Notes: a model not told the origin generated them from the letters alone. Shown: positions 17,092-26,173, counted from the first letter of the stretch. The stretch: 64,000 bases of DNA from Nocardiopsis metallicus (GCF_014201115.1 NZ_JACHDO010000001.1:620001-684000); one strand, 5' to 3'. Translations and numbers: made by a program.

Positions 17092-17165
17092 CGGGACGTA
17101 GCGCAGTTTGGCAGCGCACTTGACTGGGGGTCAAGGGGTCGTGGGTTCAAATCCCGCCGTCCCGA
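17092..17165 (+). tRNA. tRNA-Pro (anticodon GGG)
   Basis: A complete 74-nt cloverleaf. The acceptor stem is CGGGACG (17092-17098) with CGTCCCG (17158-17164) and discriminator A. The D arm is GCGC/GCGC, the anticodon stem is CTTGA/TCAAG around the loop CTGGGGG (anticodon GGG), and the T arm is GTGGG-TTCAAAT-CCCGC. CCA is not encoded. A strong hairpin follows 12 bases later. Confidence 0.95.
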
Positions 17166-17176
17166 CAGAGCAGTAG

Positions 17177-17214
17177 CAGGAAAAGGGTCCGCCTGATGGT
17201 GGGCCCTTTTCCTG
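17177..17214 (+). terminator. Terminator hairpin after tRNA-Pro
   Basis: The arm starting CAGGAAAAGGG at 17177 pairs with the complementary CCCTTTTCCTG ending at 17214; inner GTCC/GGGC bases extend the stem with a mismatch. It starts 12 bases past the tRNA and is followed by TTCCCC, not a clean U-tract. Confidence 0.75.
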
Positions 17215-17457
17215 TTCCCCGGGCGGGGTTCGTTCGAGCTCGAACCGGGAACGAGCCGGGGCCGCCGTTCGGATCCGGTGGCCGCGCGCTCGCCTTCGCG
17301 CAGGGAGGTCATCGAGGCCACCTGGAACTGATCGCCGAGCAGGGGCAGACAACGTCAGCGTCCGCCACCTGGAGACTCCGCGCCTCTGATCCGGATCTTC
17401 GGCGCGGAGCCCGTCGATTCGGGGCGTGGGGCTCCAATGCCCGGGAACCGAAGGGTT

Positions 17458-18405
17458 TCAGGGGCGGACCAGCACGTTGCCGACCTTGCGCCCGGAGTCG
17501 ACTCGCCGGTAGGCCGCGACGATCTCCTCGATGGGGACGATCCTGTCGGTGACCGAGGTCAGAGCGCCCTCGGCCACCAGCTCCAGCAGGAACGCGAAGT
17601 CCTCGGGGCGCTCCGGTGCGGCACCCGCCCGGACGTTCCCGCGGGCTGTGATCAGCTCCCACAGCCCGGCCGCGGCCAGGAGTAGCACGCCGCCGTCGTT
17701 GAGCAGCCTGCGTCCGGAGGCGGGGGAGAGGTTGCCGACGGTGTCCAGGACGACGTCGAACCGGTCGGTCAGTGAGGCCAGGCCGGTGCTCGTGTAGTCA
17801 ACGGTGTGCTCTGCGCCCAGCTCGGTGACCAGGTCCAGGTTGGGCGTGCTCGCCACCCCGGTGACCCGCGCGCCGAAATGCCCGGCGAGCTGGACGGCGT
17901 TGGTGCCCACTGCCCCCGACGCCCCGTTGACCAGCACGGAGGCGCCCGGTTTCAGTGTGGCCTCGTCCCGCAGGAAGAACAGCGCTGTGGTCCCGCCGAA
18001 CAGCACCCCGGCCGCGTCCTCGTGGCTCACCCCGGCGGGCTTGGGCACGGCCTGTGCGGCCGCGACCACCACGTACTCGGCGTGCGCGCCCATCCCTGGA
18101 CCGGTCATGCCGCACACCTCGTCTCCGGGGGAGAGGTCGGTGACCCCCGCGCCGACGGCGTCCACGGTTCCGGAGAACACGTTGCCCAGAACCTTCCGCC
18201 GTGGCCCTCGCACCCCGAACATCAGCCGGGCCAGCGGGCCGAAGCCCTTAGGGAAGCGGGCGCCGCGGATCCGGGCGTCCCCCGCGGTGACCGCCGTGAC
18301 GGCCACCCGCACGCGCACCTGCCCGGCCCGTGGTTCGGGGACGGGTAACTCCACGAGGCGGACCACGTCCGGAGCCCCGTACCTCTTGACGACCGCTGCC
18401 TTCAT
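17458..18405 (-). CDS. Zinc-free medium-chain dehydrogenase (quinone-oxidoreductase type)
   Basis: A 315-residue MDR-superfamily protein of the NAD(P)H:quinone oxidoreductase class. The GroES-like N domain lacks zinc-binding cysteines. The nucleotide domain has the loop VNGASGAVGTNAVQLA near residue 150. ATG 18405 is preceded by GGGAG. It is divergent from a TetR regulator, and one of two identical palindromes (18415-18428) overlaps its ribosome site, so the TetR protein very likely represses it. Such pairs often respond to reactive quinones or drugs; the inducer is unknown. Confidence 0.87.
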   Translation of the reverse strand: MKAAVVKRYGAPDVVRLVELPVPEPRAGQVRVRVAVTAVTAGDARIRGARFPKGFGPLARLMFGVRGPRRKVLGNVFSGTVDAVGAGVTDLSPGDEVCGMTGPGMGAHAEYVVVAAAQAVPKPAGVSHEDAAGVLFGGTTALFFLRDEATLKPGASVLVNGASGAVGTNAVQLAGHFGARVTGVASTPNLDLVTELGAEHTVDYTSTGLASLTDRFDVVLDTVGNLSPASGRRLLNDGGVLLLAAAGLWELITARGNVRAGAAPERPEDFAFLLELVAEGALTSVTDRIVPIEEIVAAYRRVDSGRKVGNVLVRP

Positions 18406-18414
18406 GGGAGCTCC

Positions 18415-18428
18415 CTTACACCTGTAAG
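18415..18428. promoter_or_regulatory. TetR operator, site 1
   Basis: CTTACACCTGTAAG: 6-bp arms around a 2-bp centre. Its reverse complement is exactly site 2. It touches the ribosome site of the oxidoreductase gene, placing it where repressor binding would block transcription or its early transcript. Confidence 0.75.
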
Positions 18429-18452
18429 CCACCTGTTCTGGAAAACGGTACT

Positions 18453-18466
18453 CTTACAGGTGTAAG
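18453..18466. promoter_or_regulatory. TetR operator, site 2
   Basis: CTTACAGGTGTAAG, the reverse complement of site 1, centred 38 bp from it and 25 bp before the TetR start codon. Two copies in a 90-bp divergent spacer make an operator role very likely. Confidence 0.75.
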
Positions 18467-18490
18467 TCCACAAGGGTCCGTGAGGTGGGA

Positions 18491-19141
18491 ATGGTCGAGC
18501 GCCCAGCGCTGAACCGTGCGCGTGTGGTCCGGGCGGCGGTCGCGGTCGCCGATCGCCGCGGGCTGGCCGGGGTGAGCATGCGCAGTGTCGGCCGGGAACT
18601 GGGAGTGGAGGCGATGTCGCTCTACCACCACGTCTCAGGCAAGGAAGCCCTGCTCGACGCGATGGTGGACTGGATCTTCGTCCGCATCGAACTCCCGGGC
18701 ACCGGACAGCCCTGGCGGCAGGCGATGGAGGACCGCTGCGCCTCGGCCCGCGCCGTGCTCGCCCGGCACCCGTGGGCGTTGGGGCTGATGGAGTCCCGTA
18801 CCTCCCCGGGCCCGGCACTGCTGCACCACCACGACGCCGTGCTGGGCTGCCTGCGGGCCAACGGATTCCCGGTGCGCTTGGCGGCCCACGCCTACTCGGC
18901 GCTCGACTCCTACGTCTACGGGTTCGTCCTGACCGAACTGCACCTGCCCTTCGCGCCGGGCGAGGGAGCCGAGGAGTTCACCGCGGAACTCGCACCGCCC
19001 CCGGACCGCTACCCCCACCTGGCCGAGTTCATCACCGAGATGGTGGTCGGCCGGGAGTACGCCTACGGCGACGAGTTCTCCTACGGGCTGGCGCTCGTCC
19101 TGGACCAGCTGGAGCAACGGCTCGCCGATCAGCGTCCCTGA
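18491..19141 (+). CDS. TetR-family repressor (tetracycline-repressor-like C domain)
   Basis: A 216-residue regulator. The N-terminal helix-turn-helix at about residues 10-55 contains VSMRSVGRELGVEAMSLYHHV and an LL-DAMVDWIF helix, matching the TetR class with a TetR_C-type ligand domain. ATG 18491 follows GAGGTGG; a GTG at 18485 is an alternative. It is divergent from the zinc-free dehydrogenase and two palindromic sites lie between them, so autorepression plus repression of the dehydrogenase is expected. Its 3' end abuts a convergent SRPBCC gene with only 13 bp between stop codons. Confidence 0.9.
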   Translation: MVERPALNRARVVRAAVAVADRRGLAGVSMRSVGRELGVEAMSLYHHVSGKEALLDAMVDWIFVRIELPGTGQPWRQAMEDRCASARAVLARHPWALGLMESRTSPGPALLHHHDAVLGCLRANGFPVRLAAHAYSALDSYVYGFVLTELHLPFAPGEGAEEFTAELAPPPDRYPHLAEFITEMVVGREYAYGDEFSYGLALVLDQLEQRLADQRP

Positions 19142-19154
19142 CCAGAGCTTCTCG

Positions 19155-19646
19155 TCAGCGCTCCTGGTCAGCGGAGAACCTGGTCCGGTAGCGCGTGAGG
19201 AGCTCCTCGTCGGGGCCCGGCGCGGAAGTGGGCTCGCGCCCGTCCAGCACCGTGTCGAGGTCGCCCAGACAGGTGTCCCAACCAGCGGCGATGTTCGCGG
19301 TCCACTCGGGATCGGGGATGGTGTTGGACAGCCGGAGCAGACATCCCGCCCCGTCCTCCTCCAGGGTCCAGCGCAGGTCGTCACCGGACCAGTGGAAGGC
19401 CAGGAGCCGGGGCGGGTCGAACTCGGAGACGGGCGCGACCTCCGGTTCGTCGTCCTCCCCGGGGAAGGAGAAGGTGATGGTGCCCGCGGCAGCGTCCAGC
19501 TTCGGCTCGCCGGGGAACCACTGGGCGAGGGGCTCGTCGGTGGTCAGGGCGGCCCACACCGCGGAGCGGGGGTGGGCGTAGCGGCGGCTGAAGAACAGGG
19601 CCCGCGCGCCCTGCGGAGTGGTGCCCAGTCTGACTTCGGTGCTCAT
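19155..19646 (-). CDS. SRPBCC/AHSA1-domain protein
   Basis: A 163-residue START-like fold protein of the activator-of-Hsp90-homology type. It shows the conserved pattern F-S-R-R-Y, A-V-W-A-A-L-T-x-x-E-P-L-x-Q-W-F-P and later WDTCLGDLD, which closes the helix-grip cavity. Members bind small hydrophobic ligands or polyketide-like molecules; no specific function can be given. ATG 19646 follows an AAAGG site; the longer open frame to 19766 has no homology. Confidence 0.85.
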   Translation of the reverse strand: MSTEVRLGTTPQGARALFFSRRYAHPRSAVWAALTTDEPLAQWFPGEPKLDAAAGTITFSFPGEDDEPEVAPVSEFDPPRLLAFHWSGDDLRWTLEEDGAGCLLRLSNTIPDPEWTANIAAGWDTCLGDLDTVLDGREPTSAPGPDEELLTRYRTRFSADQER

Positions 19647-19873
19647 CGCGCCGGCCTTTCCCCTGTGCGTTCGGGTGTGGTTCTCAGGATGCTCTGTCCG
19701 CCGGGGCCCCGAGCGCCGACGCGCGGGAACCGGGTTCATCGGGGAGTCGGGCGCACCGGGGTTCACCGGACCCCGGGGACTCCGCCTGGGGGTGAACCCC
19801 GCTCGCTGCTATTTTTCCTCTGTCCTGCTTACTGACTTGCTTGTTGGCCGACGGTACGGGGAGGCGGTGACAG

Positions 19874-21628
19874 TTGACGCAGAAGAGGGCCGGGAACGCG
19901 CGAACGGTGCTCTCCTGGGCGGGTGCGGGGCTGGTGGCCGGCTCCCTCGTGACGGCCGCGATGGCTGCTTGGACCGGCTGGGGCTCCCTCTGGGACGAGT
20001 CCAGGGCTTGGTGGCTCTTTCCCGTGGCGGCAGCCGTCGTGGTCCTGTACCGCGGACTGACCCGACTCCTGGGCCCGGACCCCGAACGTATGAGCGGAAT
20101 CGGCGCCTCGGGTGGTGTTCACCGGGGTCGGCTCCTCTCACTCGGGCCGTTCGTCCTGATCGGGCTGGTGCTGATCTGGTCCACCCTGCCCACCGGGGCG
20201 GCCGAGGCGCTCACGAAGCCCGGGGAGGAGTTCCGCGCCTCGCAGACGGCCGTGCGCCAGTGGCTCACCACCTGCGGGCTGACCCTGGGCTTCCTGTTCC
20301 TGCTGCCCTCGGGCGCCGCCCGGGCGCGGCCCAGGGCGCTGCCCCTGACCGGGTTGGGCGCCGGTGCCCTGGCCGTACTGCTACCCGGGGCGCTGGTCGG
20401 GCCGGTGCTCTTCCCGTACGAGCGCCACACGGTGGCGGAGCGGACGGGGGAGGCCGCTCCGGTCCCGGCCGCGGTGACCCGGCAGGGCTGGGCCTGGGTT
20501 CCCCCGGCGGGCACCGGGATCACCGAGGTGGTGGCCGGTACACACGGCCCGCTGGTCCTGCTCGCGGACGGAGCGGTCGCCCTGGACGGCCGGACCGGGG
20601 AGGAGCTGTGGACCTACCGCCTGCCGCACCCCGGGGTCGGTCCTGGATACGCCCGACAGTGGAACAACGGTGAGCGGGTTTGGGCCGACGGAGAGCTGGT
20701 CTACGTCGAGCATCCCGACGACATCACCCCCGAAGGGCCCAGGGTGGTCGCCCTGGACGCGCGCACCGGTGCGGTGGTCGAGGGCGACCACCCCGGCTTG
20801 GCGCAGGTGCGGGCCGACACCGAACAATGGCGTGCGGAGGCCAGTGTGGCCTGGTCACAGGTGGTGGGGGATGGCCCGGGCTGCCATCAGGCGCCGAGCC
20901 GCCCGTTCGGCGACCTGATGATCGGGGTGCTGGCCTGCGCCGAGCGGGCCGGGGACTTCGCCGGCTACAGCGGGCTGGCCTGGGCGCAGGACGGGCCGAT
21001 CGACTTCGCCCTGGTGGCGGTCGACCCCGCGGCCGAGAGGGAACTCTGGCGCCGGGAGTGGTCGGCGCGGGACGGCGGCCGGGTCAGGTGGTTCGAGGCG
21101 CTCGCCGGGAGCGGGGACCCGGTCGCCGTACTCGAACCCGGACCGGGGCTCGCACCGGTCGGCCTGGACCCGGCCACCGGGGAGGAGGTCCTGGACTTCC
21201 CCGAGGGCCTCCTCCCCTGGGAGGGCGGCCCCTTCGGGCCGGTGCGGCTGCAAGCCGACACCTCCGGGCTGGTGGTCGTGGTGGAAACGGACGAGGAGAC
21301 TACCCGTCTCCAGCGGTCCACCCCCGAGGGGGAGACCGTCGCGGCCGCGGTGCTCGACGAGGTGCCCTTCGCGGACACGGTGCCGCGCAGGGCCGCGGTG
21401 CTCGACGGCATGGTGCTCCTGCCGGTCGGGAGCGGACACGAACGGGGCCGACCCGCCCGGGTGCTCGCGGTCCCGCTCCCCGGAGCCGGAGGAGGCGGGG
21501 GAGAAGAGGCCGAGGAGGCCGATCTGGGTACCTATCCGCTGATCGACGTTCTGGCCGTTCCCGGGGCGGCCGTGGTGGTCGTCGGTGACCAGTACGGCCC
21601 CACGGGGCTGCGGGGACTGCTGCCCTGA
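19874..21628 (+). CDS. Propeller-family membrane protein, paralog 3 (5 TM + PQQ-like beta-propeller)
   Basis: A 584-residue protein. TTG 19874 is the likely start because GGGGAGG lies 10 bases upstream and the protein then begins directly before the first helix (LSWAGAGLVAGSLVTAAM). Five membrane segments end near residue 180. The propeller opens with GWAWVPPAGTGITEVVAG and contains GPLVLLADGAVALDGRTGEE, nearly identical in layout to paralogs 1, 4 and 5. The chain ends with a short G-L-L-P. It stands alone, separated from paralogs 1-2 by the tRNA and three genes. Function unknown. Confidence 0.75.
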   Translation: MTQKRAGNARTVLSWAGAGLVAGSLVTAAMAAWTGWGSLWDESRAWWLFPVAAAVVVLYRGLTRLLGPDPERMSGIGASGGVHRGRLLSLGPFVLIGLVLIWSTLPTGAAEALTKPGEEFRASQTAVRQWLTTCGLTLGFLFLLPSGAARARPRALPLTGLGAGALAVLLPGALVGPVLFPYERHTVAERTGEAAPVPAAVTRQGWAWVPPAGTGITEVVAGTHGPLVLLADGAVALDGRTGEELWTYRLPHPGVGPGYARQWNNGERVWADGELVYVEHPDDITPEGPRVVALDARTGAVVEGDHPGLAQVRADTEQWRAEASVAWSQVVGDGPGCHQAPSRPFGDLMIGVLACAERAGDFAGYSGLAWAQDGPIDFALVAVDPAAERELWRREWSARDGGRVRWFEALAGSGDPVAVLEPGPGLAPVGLDPATGEEVLDFPEGLLPWEGGPFGPVRLQADTSGLVVVVETDEETTRLQRSTPEGETVAAAVLDEVPFADTVPRRAAVLDGMVLLPVGSGHERGRPARVLAVPLPGAGGGGGEEAEEADLGTYPLIDVLAVPGAAVVVVGDQYGPTGLRGLLP

Positions 21629-21690
21629 CCCGTGCCCGCCCTGCTGCGGGGCCGGTGTCCGCGGCTGTGCCGGTCGGTCCGCCGGTCTCC

Positions 21691-22641
21691 TCAGCCCTGG
21701 GCGGGCAAAGCATCGGCGCGCACCATCACGCAGTCGAACTCCAGCACCCGCCCGGTGCTCTCCTCCCGGGTGACCGGGTACATGCCGGTGATCTCGAAAC
21801 CGTCCGCCTCATAGGTCCGGATCGCCTCGTCCATACGCGGCATGCCCTCGTAGATCTGCATCAGCGCCACCTCTGACTGCATTCCGACGAATTCCCGGAT
21901 GCGCTCGCCCGCCCCGGCGTAGGCCTCCAGGTCGAAGCCCTGGGTGTCGAGCTTCAGGTAGGGGCGCGGGTCGGCGATACCGGCGAGGGCCTCGTCGAGG
22001 AGTCCGTCGAGGCGGCGCAGGATGATCTCCTGGGTCCGGGTCCTGCGGAACCGCTTGTACCGGGTGTTGCCGAACTCGGTCGGCCCCAGCATCGAACTCA
22101 TGGAGCCGTGCACGACGTTGATGCTGTCCGTGCGGTCCTCCCGGCCCAGGGCGAACGGGCGCACCCACCAGTCCGGGTCGTCCTCGGTGACCCGCCGCAG
22201 CTTGTCGGCCACGGCGGCGACCGGCTCGAAGGAGACGATACGGCCCCGGTAGCCGTGCGCGCGTAGCTGCTGACCGTACTGCCCGATGTTGGCCCCCACG
22301 TCGAAGACGCAGTTCACCCGGTAGTGACGCAGTATCGAGGCGATGTGCCGCGCGCCCAGGTACTCCTGGGCCTTCTTGTGCAGCGCGAGCTCCGACGCCG
22401 GGGGCAGGTCCCGTGCCACGGACAGTGTCGCGCCGGGGCCGAGCGGCACGGGTTCGCGGACGGCCGCCGAGGTGCCCGCGGAACCGGCAGCGCCCCTGGT
22501 CACGGCCCAGGAGCGCTTGCCGCTCCGCGAGACGCGGTAGTCGCCGCGGCGTTCGAGGACCACGGCCCCGGGCCCGAGATCGTGCACGTTGACGTTGAAC
22601 TTGGTGAGGAGTCCGAGCAGACGTCGCCGTAGCGTTGCCAT
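21691..22641 (-). CDS. FkbM-family methyltransferase
   Basis: A 316-residue SAM-dependent methyltransferase. The glycine motif VFDVGANIGQYG is at residues 112-123, followed by SFEPV (acidic end of strand 2) and a late LKLDTQGFDLE segment, all diagnostic of FkbM proteins. These methylate hydroxyls of sugars or polyketides; in actinomycetes many modify surface glycans. An N-terminal ~90-residue extension precedes the core. It is a single gene on the minus strand with 115 bp to the next minus-strand gene. Substrate unknown. Confidence 0.88.
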   Translation of the reverse strand: MATLRRRLLGLLTKFNVNVHDLGPGAVVLERRGDYRVSRSGKRSWAVTRGAAGSAGTSAAVREPVPLGPGATLSVARDLPPASELALHKKAQEYLGARHIASILRHYRVNCVFDVGANIGQYGQQLRAHGYRGRIVSFEPVAAVADKLRRVTEDDPDWWVRPFALGREDRTDSINVVHGSMSSMLGPTEFGNTRYKRFRRTRTQEIILRRLDGLLDEALAGIADPRPYLKLDTQGFDLEAYAGAGERIREFVGMQSEVALMQIYEGMPRMDEAIRTYEADGFEITGMYPVTREESTGRVLEFDCVMVRADALPAQG

Positions 22642-22756
22642 GCCCCCAACGTATTCACGAACACGCCGAAGGCAACAGATCGCCGATCTGGTCGAGGCAG
22701 CGGCCGTGGCCCCGGCGGCGGTGGCGGCAGTGGTGGCGGTCAGCGGCTCGGCGGGC

Positions 22757-23311
22757 TCACCCGCGGTCGAGGGCGCGGACGAGGGGTTCGGGGACCAGGG
22801 TCGGCTCCAGCGCCTCCACGAGCACCCGGCCGTACCGGATCTTGCGCCCGCTGGTGGTGCCCAGGAAACGGCGCAGCTGCTGGTCGGCGGGGCGGCCGCG
22901 CTGCGCGGGCTGGTTCCGGAACGTGCGCAGCGAACGCAGCTCGTCCTGTTCGGCGATGACCCGCTCGACCTCAGCGACGCCCAGGGCGCGGATCAGTTCG
23001 TCCTCCAGATCGGCCACGCACACGTGGAAACCCTGGGGTTCCAACTCGGTGCCGAGCCCGGAGCGTCCGAGGGCCGCACGGAAGTGGTGCTCCTCGCCGG
23101 CGTCGCACAGACCGCCGAGCCGGAGCCCGAGGCCCCTGGGGCCGAGGCGCTCCACGAAGCGGTGGATGTTGGTGGCCCCGCCCATGGACACGACCACCGT
23201 GCGCCGCGCGCTCAGGTCGAGGCCGAGCCGGGCGGCGAGGGCCTCCAGCGCGGCACGGTCGCTCGCACCCTCGACGAGGATCACCGTCCGGGCCCGCTCC
23301 AGTTCGCTCAC
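22757..23311 (-). CDS. TOPRIM nucleotidyltransferase/hydrolase-domain protein
   Basis: A 184-residue protein dominated by a TOPRIM fold like that at the end of OLD-family nucleases. Motifs are VILVEGASDRAAL (catalytic Glu), VVSMGGATNI and GLCDAGEE (acidic pair). There is no ATPase domain here, so it is a stand-alone TOPRIM protein. GTG 23311 begins just before the first strand, with AGGGTGG upstream; the frame is open to 23404 without homology. Possible roles are nucleic-acid cleavage or nucleotidyl transfer; neither can be shown from sequence. Confidence 0.75.
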   Translation of the reverse strand: MSELERARTVILVEGASDRAALEALAARLGLDLSARRTVVVSMGGATNIHRFVERLGPRGLGLRLGGLCDAGEEHHFRAALGRSGLGTELEPQGFHVCVADLEDELIRALGVAEVERVIAEQDELRSLRTFRNQPAQRGRPADQQLRRFLGTTSGRKIRYGRVLVEALEPTLVPEPLVRALDRG

Positions 23312-23483
23312 GGGCGCCACCCTACGGTCGGGTTCGGAGACGGCGCACCCGGTTTTCCCGGGTGCGAGGACCTGGACGCGGTGCCCGGACGAGGTTCCGT
23401 ACAAGACTGCCGCCCTCGCTTCGGTGGCACTGCCCGCGTGCTCCGCCCCCGGCCTTCAGCGGAGCACACCCAATACCTGCTCC

Positions 23484-23921
23484 CTAGTACCGCGCCACCC
23501 CCGGTTTCCACAGGGTCGCCCGTTCCACCACGTAGACCTCCAGGTTGCTGATGCTCGCCCCGCACTCGGCATGGCGTTCGGTGGTGACCAGCGCGGAGGC
23601 GATGAGTTCGGCCCGGTGCCGCTCCTCGGCCTCGGTGTCACCCACCGGGATCACCTGCCGGACGTGGTGGCACAGCGCGCTCCCCTCGGTGTGCACCAGC
23701 CCCACCACGTACGTGCGCTTCCAGCGCCGTAGCGCTGCCTGGCGCGGGATCACGTACCGGTACCGGCAGCGCACCCGGCTGCCGTCGGGTAGCCCGGCCT
23801 CCGCCTGGTAGGTGATCGACCACCAGTTCTCGGCCACCGGCACGACCGGCGCGCGCATGGCCCGCGCCCATGCCTCCAGGGTCGACCGGTCCTTGGCCTC
23901 GATGGTGGCGGCGTCGCCCAC
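23484..23921 (-). CDS. Conserved hypothetical protein
   Basis: A 145-residue protein starting at GTG 23921 with AGGGGG upstream. No family is recognised. It is rich in Arg and aromatic residues, has no signal peptide or membrane segment, and contains YRYVIPRQAALRRWKR in the middle and a C-terminal VYVVERATLWKP. It is likely a small soluble alpha/beta protein. It is on the same strand as the XRE regulator upstream and the TOPRIM gene downstream, but with 163-172 bp gaps, so co-transcription is doubtful. Confidence 0.6.
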   Translation of the reverse strand: MGDAATIEAKDRSTLEAWARAMRAPVVPVAENWWSITYQAEAGLPDGSRVRCRYRYVIPRQAALRRWKRTYVVGLVHTEGSALCHHVRQVIPVGDTEAEERHRAELIASALVTTERHAECGASISNLEVYVVERATLWKPGVARY

Positions 23922-24084
23922 GGCGCCCCCTGAGCTGTTGAACGGGCCCCGGGCACCCCCTTGCCCTGCCCGGGGCTCTGACGTTGTGTAACTCTAGGTA
24001 GTTGTCAAGATCCGAGGGGTACAGAATGTATCCCCGCGCCTTGGGTTCCCGCCGGTGCCTCCCAGGGGTAGATGCCCGGTCCGG

Positions 24085-25326
24085 TCAGGACAGCAAACCG
24101 ATCCGTAGGGCCAGCCCGCCCGCCCGTTCCCGGCGCCGTGCCTGGCGTGACTCCAGTTCCTCCAATACCATCCGCCGGGCGAAGCCGTTGTACCGGGTCG
24201 TCTCCGGGGCGGCCTCGTGCGCCGCCTCCAGTACCCGCATGGCCTCCCCCGGCTGCCCCGCCAGATGATGGGCGCGGGCCTGCTCGATCCGGTGCCGGGC
24301 CCTGCGCGGCCGCGACGGGATCGCCTCCGCCGGGGCCCGTTCGGCCTGGCGCACCGCCTCGTGACCGCCGCGCAGCTCCACCGCCACGGTCACCGCGTGC
24401 GCGCCCAGCACCGGTCGGGAGAACGAGGTCACCGGGTGGTAGTAGGAGGGGGGCAGCCGTTCGGCCGCCCGGCGCGCGCTGTCCCAGTGCCGCCACGCCG
24501 TTCCGGCCTCCCCGCGCCGCGCCGCCGTGTACCCCGCCTCGAAGCGCAGCGAGCCCCAGACGGCCAGTACGTCCCGGTTCCCGTCCGGCAGGTGCCGGAT
24601 CAAATGGCGGCTGGCGTCCTCGGTGACCGTGTCGGCGGCCTCCCAGTCGCCCGCGTCCCGGTGCGCCTGGGCCAGCAGCCAGGCGGCCACCCCCAGCGCG
24701 TGCGGGTCCTCGGCCTCCTGCGCGGCCACCATGCCGCGCTCGGCCACCCGCCACAGCAGACTCTGCGCGGGTTGGTAGGCGATGAAGAACTGCGCGAGCG
24801 AGCACACCTCCGACAGCACCGACTGCGCCGAGGCCCGTGCGGCCCCGTCCTCGGCCTGGCGCACCGCCCGCTGCGCGTCCTCGAACAACCCGGGCAGCAA
24901 CCGTCCCACCACCTCCCGGTGGTTGGGTGCCGAGTGCCGGGCCCGCCAGGCCCCGGCCAGCCGGGCGCGCAACTCTTCTGTCGGCGGGGCGGGCCCCTCG
25001 TCCGACCCGGGCAGGGCGTTGACCGCCGCCCGCACCCTCGGCAGCAGGGTGTGGCCCGGACCGGTGAACAGCTCCACCGGAACGGACTGCTCACCGGTGA
25101 GCTCGGCGAGGTCGCGGATCCGCAGCGCCTCGACCAGGCGCAGCAGGATCGGGAGTTTCGGAGTGCCCAGACGGCCGGTCTCCACGGCCTTGACCCACGA
25201 GGCCGAGCGGCCCACCAGTCCGCCCAGCACCTCCCTGGTCAGGCCGCGCCTGGTGCGGTTCAGTCTGAGACGGGTACCGAAGGAGACCTCGACCTCGTGT
25301 GGGTCCGGGGTGCCGTCCACGGGCAT
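24085..25326 (-). CDS. XRE-type helix-turn-helix regulator with TPR-like C domain
   Basis: A 413-residue protein. The N-terminal helix-turn-helix (about residues 12-65: FGTRLRLNRTRRGLTREVLG, SASWVKAVETG) resembles the actinomycete NsdA/XRE class. The rest is Ala/Arg-rich helical repeats like tetratricopeptides (for example ALGVAAWLLAQAHRDAGDW). Such regulators in Streptomyces relatives affect development and antibiotic production; that is family knowledge, not shown here. ATG 25326 follows GAAGGACG. The frame stays open to 25437, but the added residues are low-complexity. Confidence 0.82.
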   Translation of the reverse strand: MPVDGTPDPHEVEVSFGTRLRLNRTRRGLTREVLGGLVGRSASWVKAVETGRLGTPKLPILLRLVEALRIRDLAELTGEQSVPVELFTGPGHTLLPRVRAAVNALPGSDEGPAPPTEELRARLAGAWRARHSAPNHREVVGRLLPGLFEDAQRAVRQAEDGAARASAQSVLSEVCSLAQFFIAYQPAQSLLWRVAERGMVAAQEAEDPHALGVAAWLLAQAHRDAGDWEAADTVTEDASRHLIRHLPDGNRDVLAVWGSLRFEAGYTAARRGEAGTAWRHWDSARRAAERLPPSYYHPVTSFSRPVLGAHAVTVAVELRGGHEAVRQAERAPAEAIPSRPRRARHRIEQARAHHLAGQPGEAMRVLEAAHEAAPETTRYNGFARRMVLEELESRQARRRERAGGLALRIGLLS

Positions 25327-25560
25327 CGCGTTGCCGTCCTTCCCTGGGGGGCCGCGGAGTCCAGGGTACGAGGGCGCCTCCGACCCCGGGGCGGGAACGG
25401 CCGAACCTCCCCCTGTCGGGCCCCTTCCGCCGCCCATCCTTCCTTCGAACCCCCTCTGGCCTGGGCTGACACCTCTTTCAGGCCTCCGGTGGGTGAGAGG
25501 ACCGGCCAGCGGACGAAGCGGGGGTCCGTGCGGCCCGCTCGCCGCGCGGCAAGCGCCCGG

Positions 25561-26037
25561 TCAGTTAGCGGCAGTGGTGCCGTGCCCGGTCTGCAGGAGG
25601 AGCGGGGACACGGCGAACCCGTGGCGGGTGTAGGCGGAGACCGCCCGGTCGCTGGAGTGGACGGTCACCCGCTCCACCCCGAGCTCTCGGGCCAGTTCCA
25701 GCACCGCCTCGACCAGCTGACCGCCCAGGCCGCCGCCGCGCAGCTCCGGGCGCATGTACACGCACTGCACGTCCGCCGAGGCCCGCTCGAACGATCGCGG
25801 CTGCGGCACGCGCGGGGTGACGGCCAGCCAGGCCATGCCGACGACCGACCCGCCCAGGGCCGCGACGAAGCAGTGGTGGGAGCCCTGGTGCTGTTTCGCC
25901 CAGTCCACGAAGCGGGGTGCGAACTCGTCGAGCGTCAGGTCGGGGGTGCCGCGGTTCTCCTGTTCCCACAGCCACCGGAGTTCGGCGACGGCGTGTAGGT
26001 CCTCGGGGCCGGCGGTGCGGATGACGATATCGGTCAT
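25561..26037 (-). CDS. GNAT-family N-acetyltransferase
   Basis: A 158-residue acetyltransferase. The acetyl-CoA site is visible as VYMRPELRGGGLGGQLVEAV (R/Q-x-x-G-x-G/A), and the C-terminal strand as VHSSDRAVSAYTRHGF. It starts at ATG 26037 (TDIVIRTAGPEDL). It transfers an acetyl group to an amine of unknown identity. It lies alone between a hairpin (26123-26148) and a 233-bp gap. Confidence 0.87.
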   Translation of the reverse strand: MTDIVIRTAGPEDLHAVAELRWLWEQENRGTPDLTLDEFAPRFVDWAKQHQGSHHCFVAALGGSVVGMAWLAVTPRVPQPRSFERASADVQCVYMRPELRGGGLGGQLVEAVLELARELGVERVTVHSSDRAVSAYTRHGFAVSPLLLQTGHGTTAAN

Positions 26038-26122
26038 GCCCCGATTGTGCATCAGCGGCCCGGAACGGTCACTGGGATTCTCCGGTGCCCGAAGGCTCTG
26101 GACGCGGGGGCTCCGGACACGG

Positions 26123-26148
26123 CGGAGCCCCCGGACCGTTGGGCTCCG
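26123..26148. terminator. Hairpin between prsW-like and GNAT genes
   Basis: A perfect 8-bp stem CGGAGCCC/GGGCTCCG with a 10-nt loop, placed 25 bp past the stop of the PrsW gene on the minus strand. GCTCC repeats follow it. A terminator is plausible. Confidence 0.45.
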
Positions 26149-26173
26149 AGGGCTCCAGGGCTCCAGCGTTCTC

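Noticed and set aside
17052-17321. Minus-strand frame containing a DLNPRPLDPQSSALPNC-type peptide
   Set aside because: It is antisense translation of the tRNA-Pro gene, a well-known spurious annotation.
24003-24008. TTGACA (minus strand) as -35 of the 23921 gene
   Set aside because: No -10 hexamer at a suitable distance.
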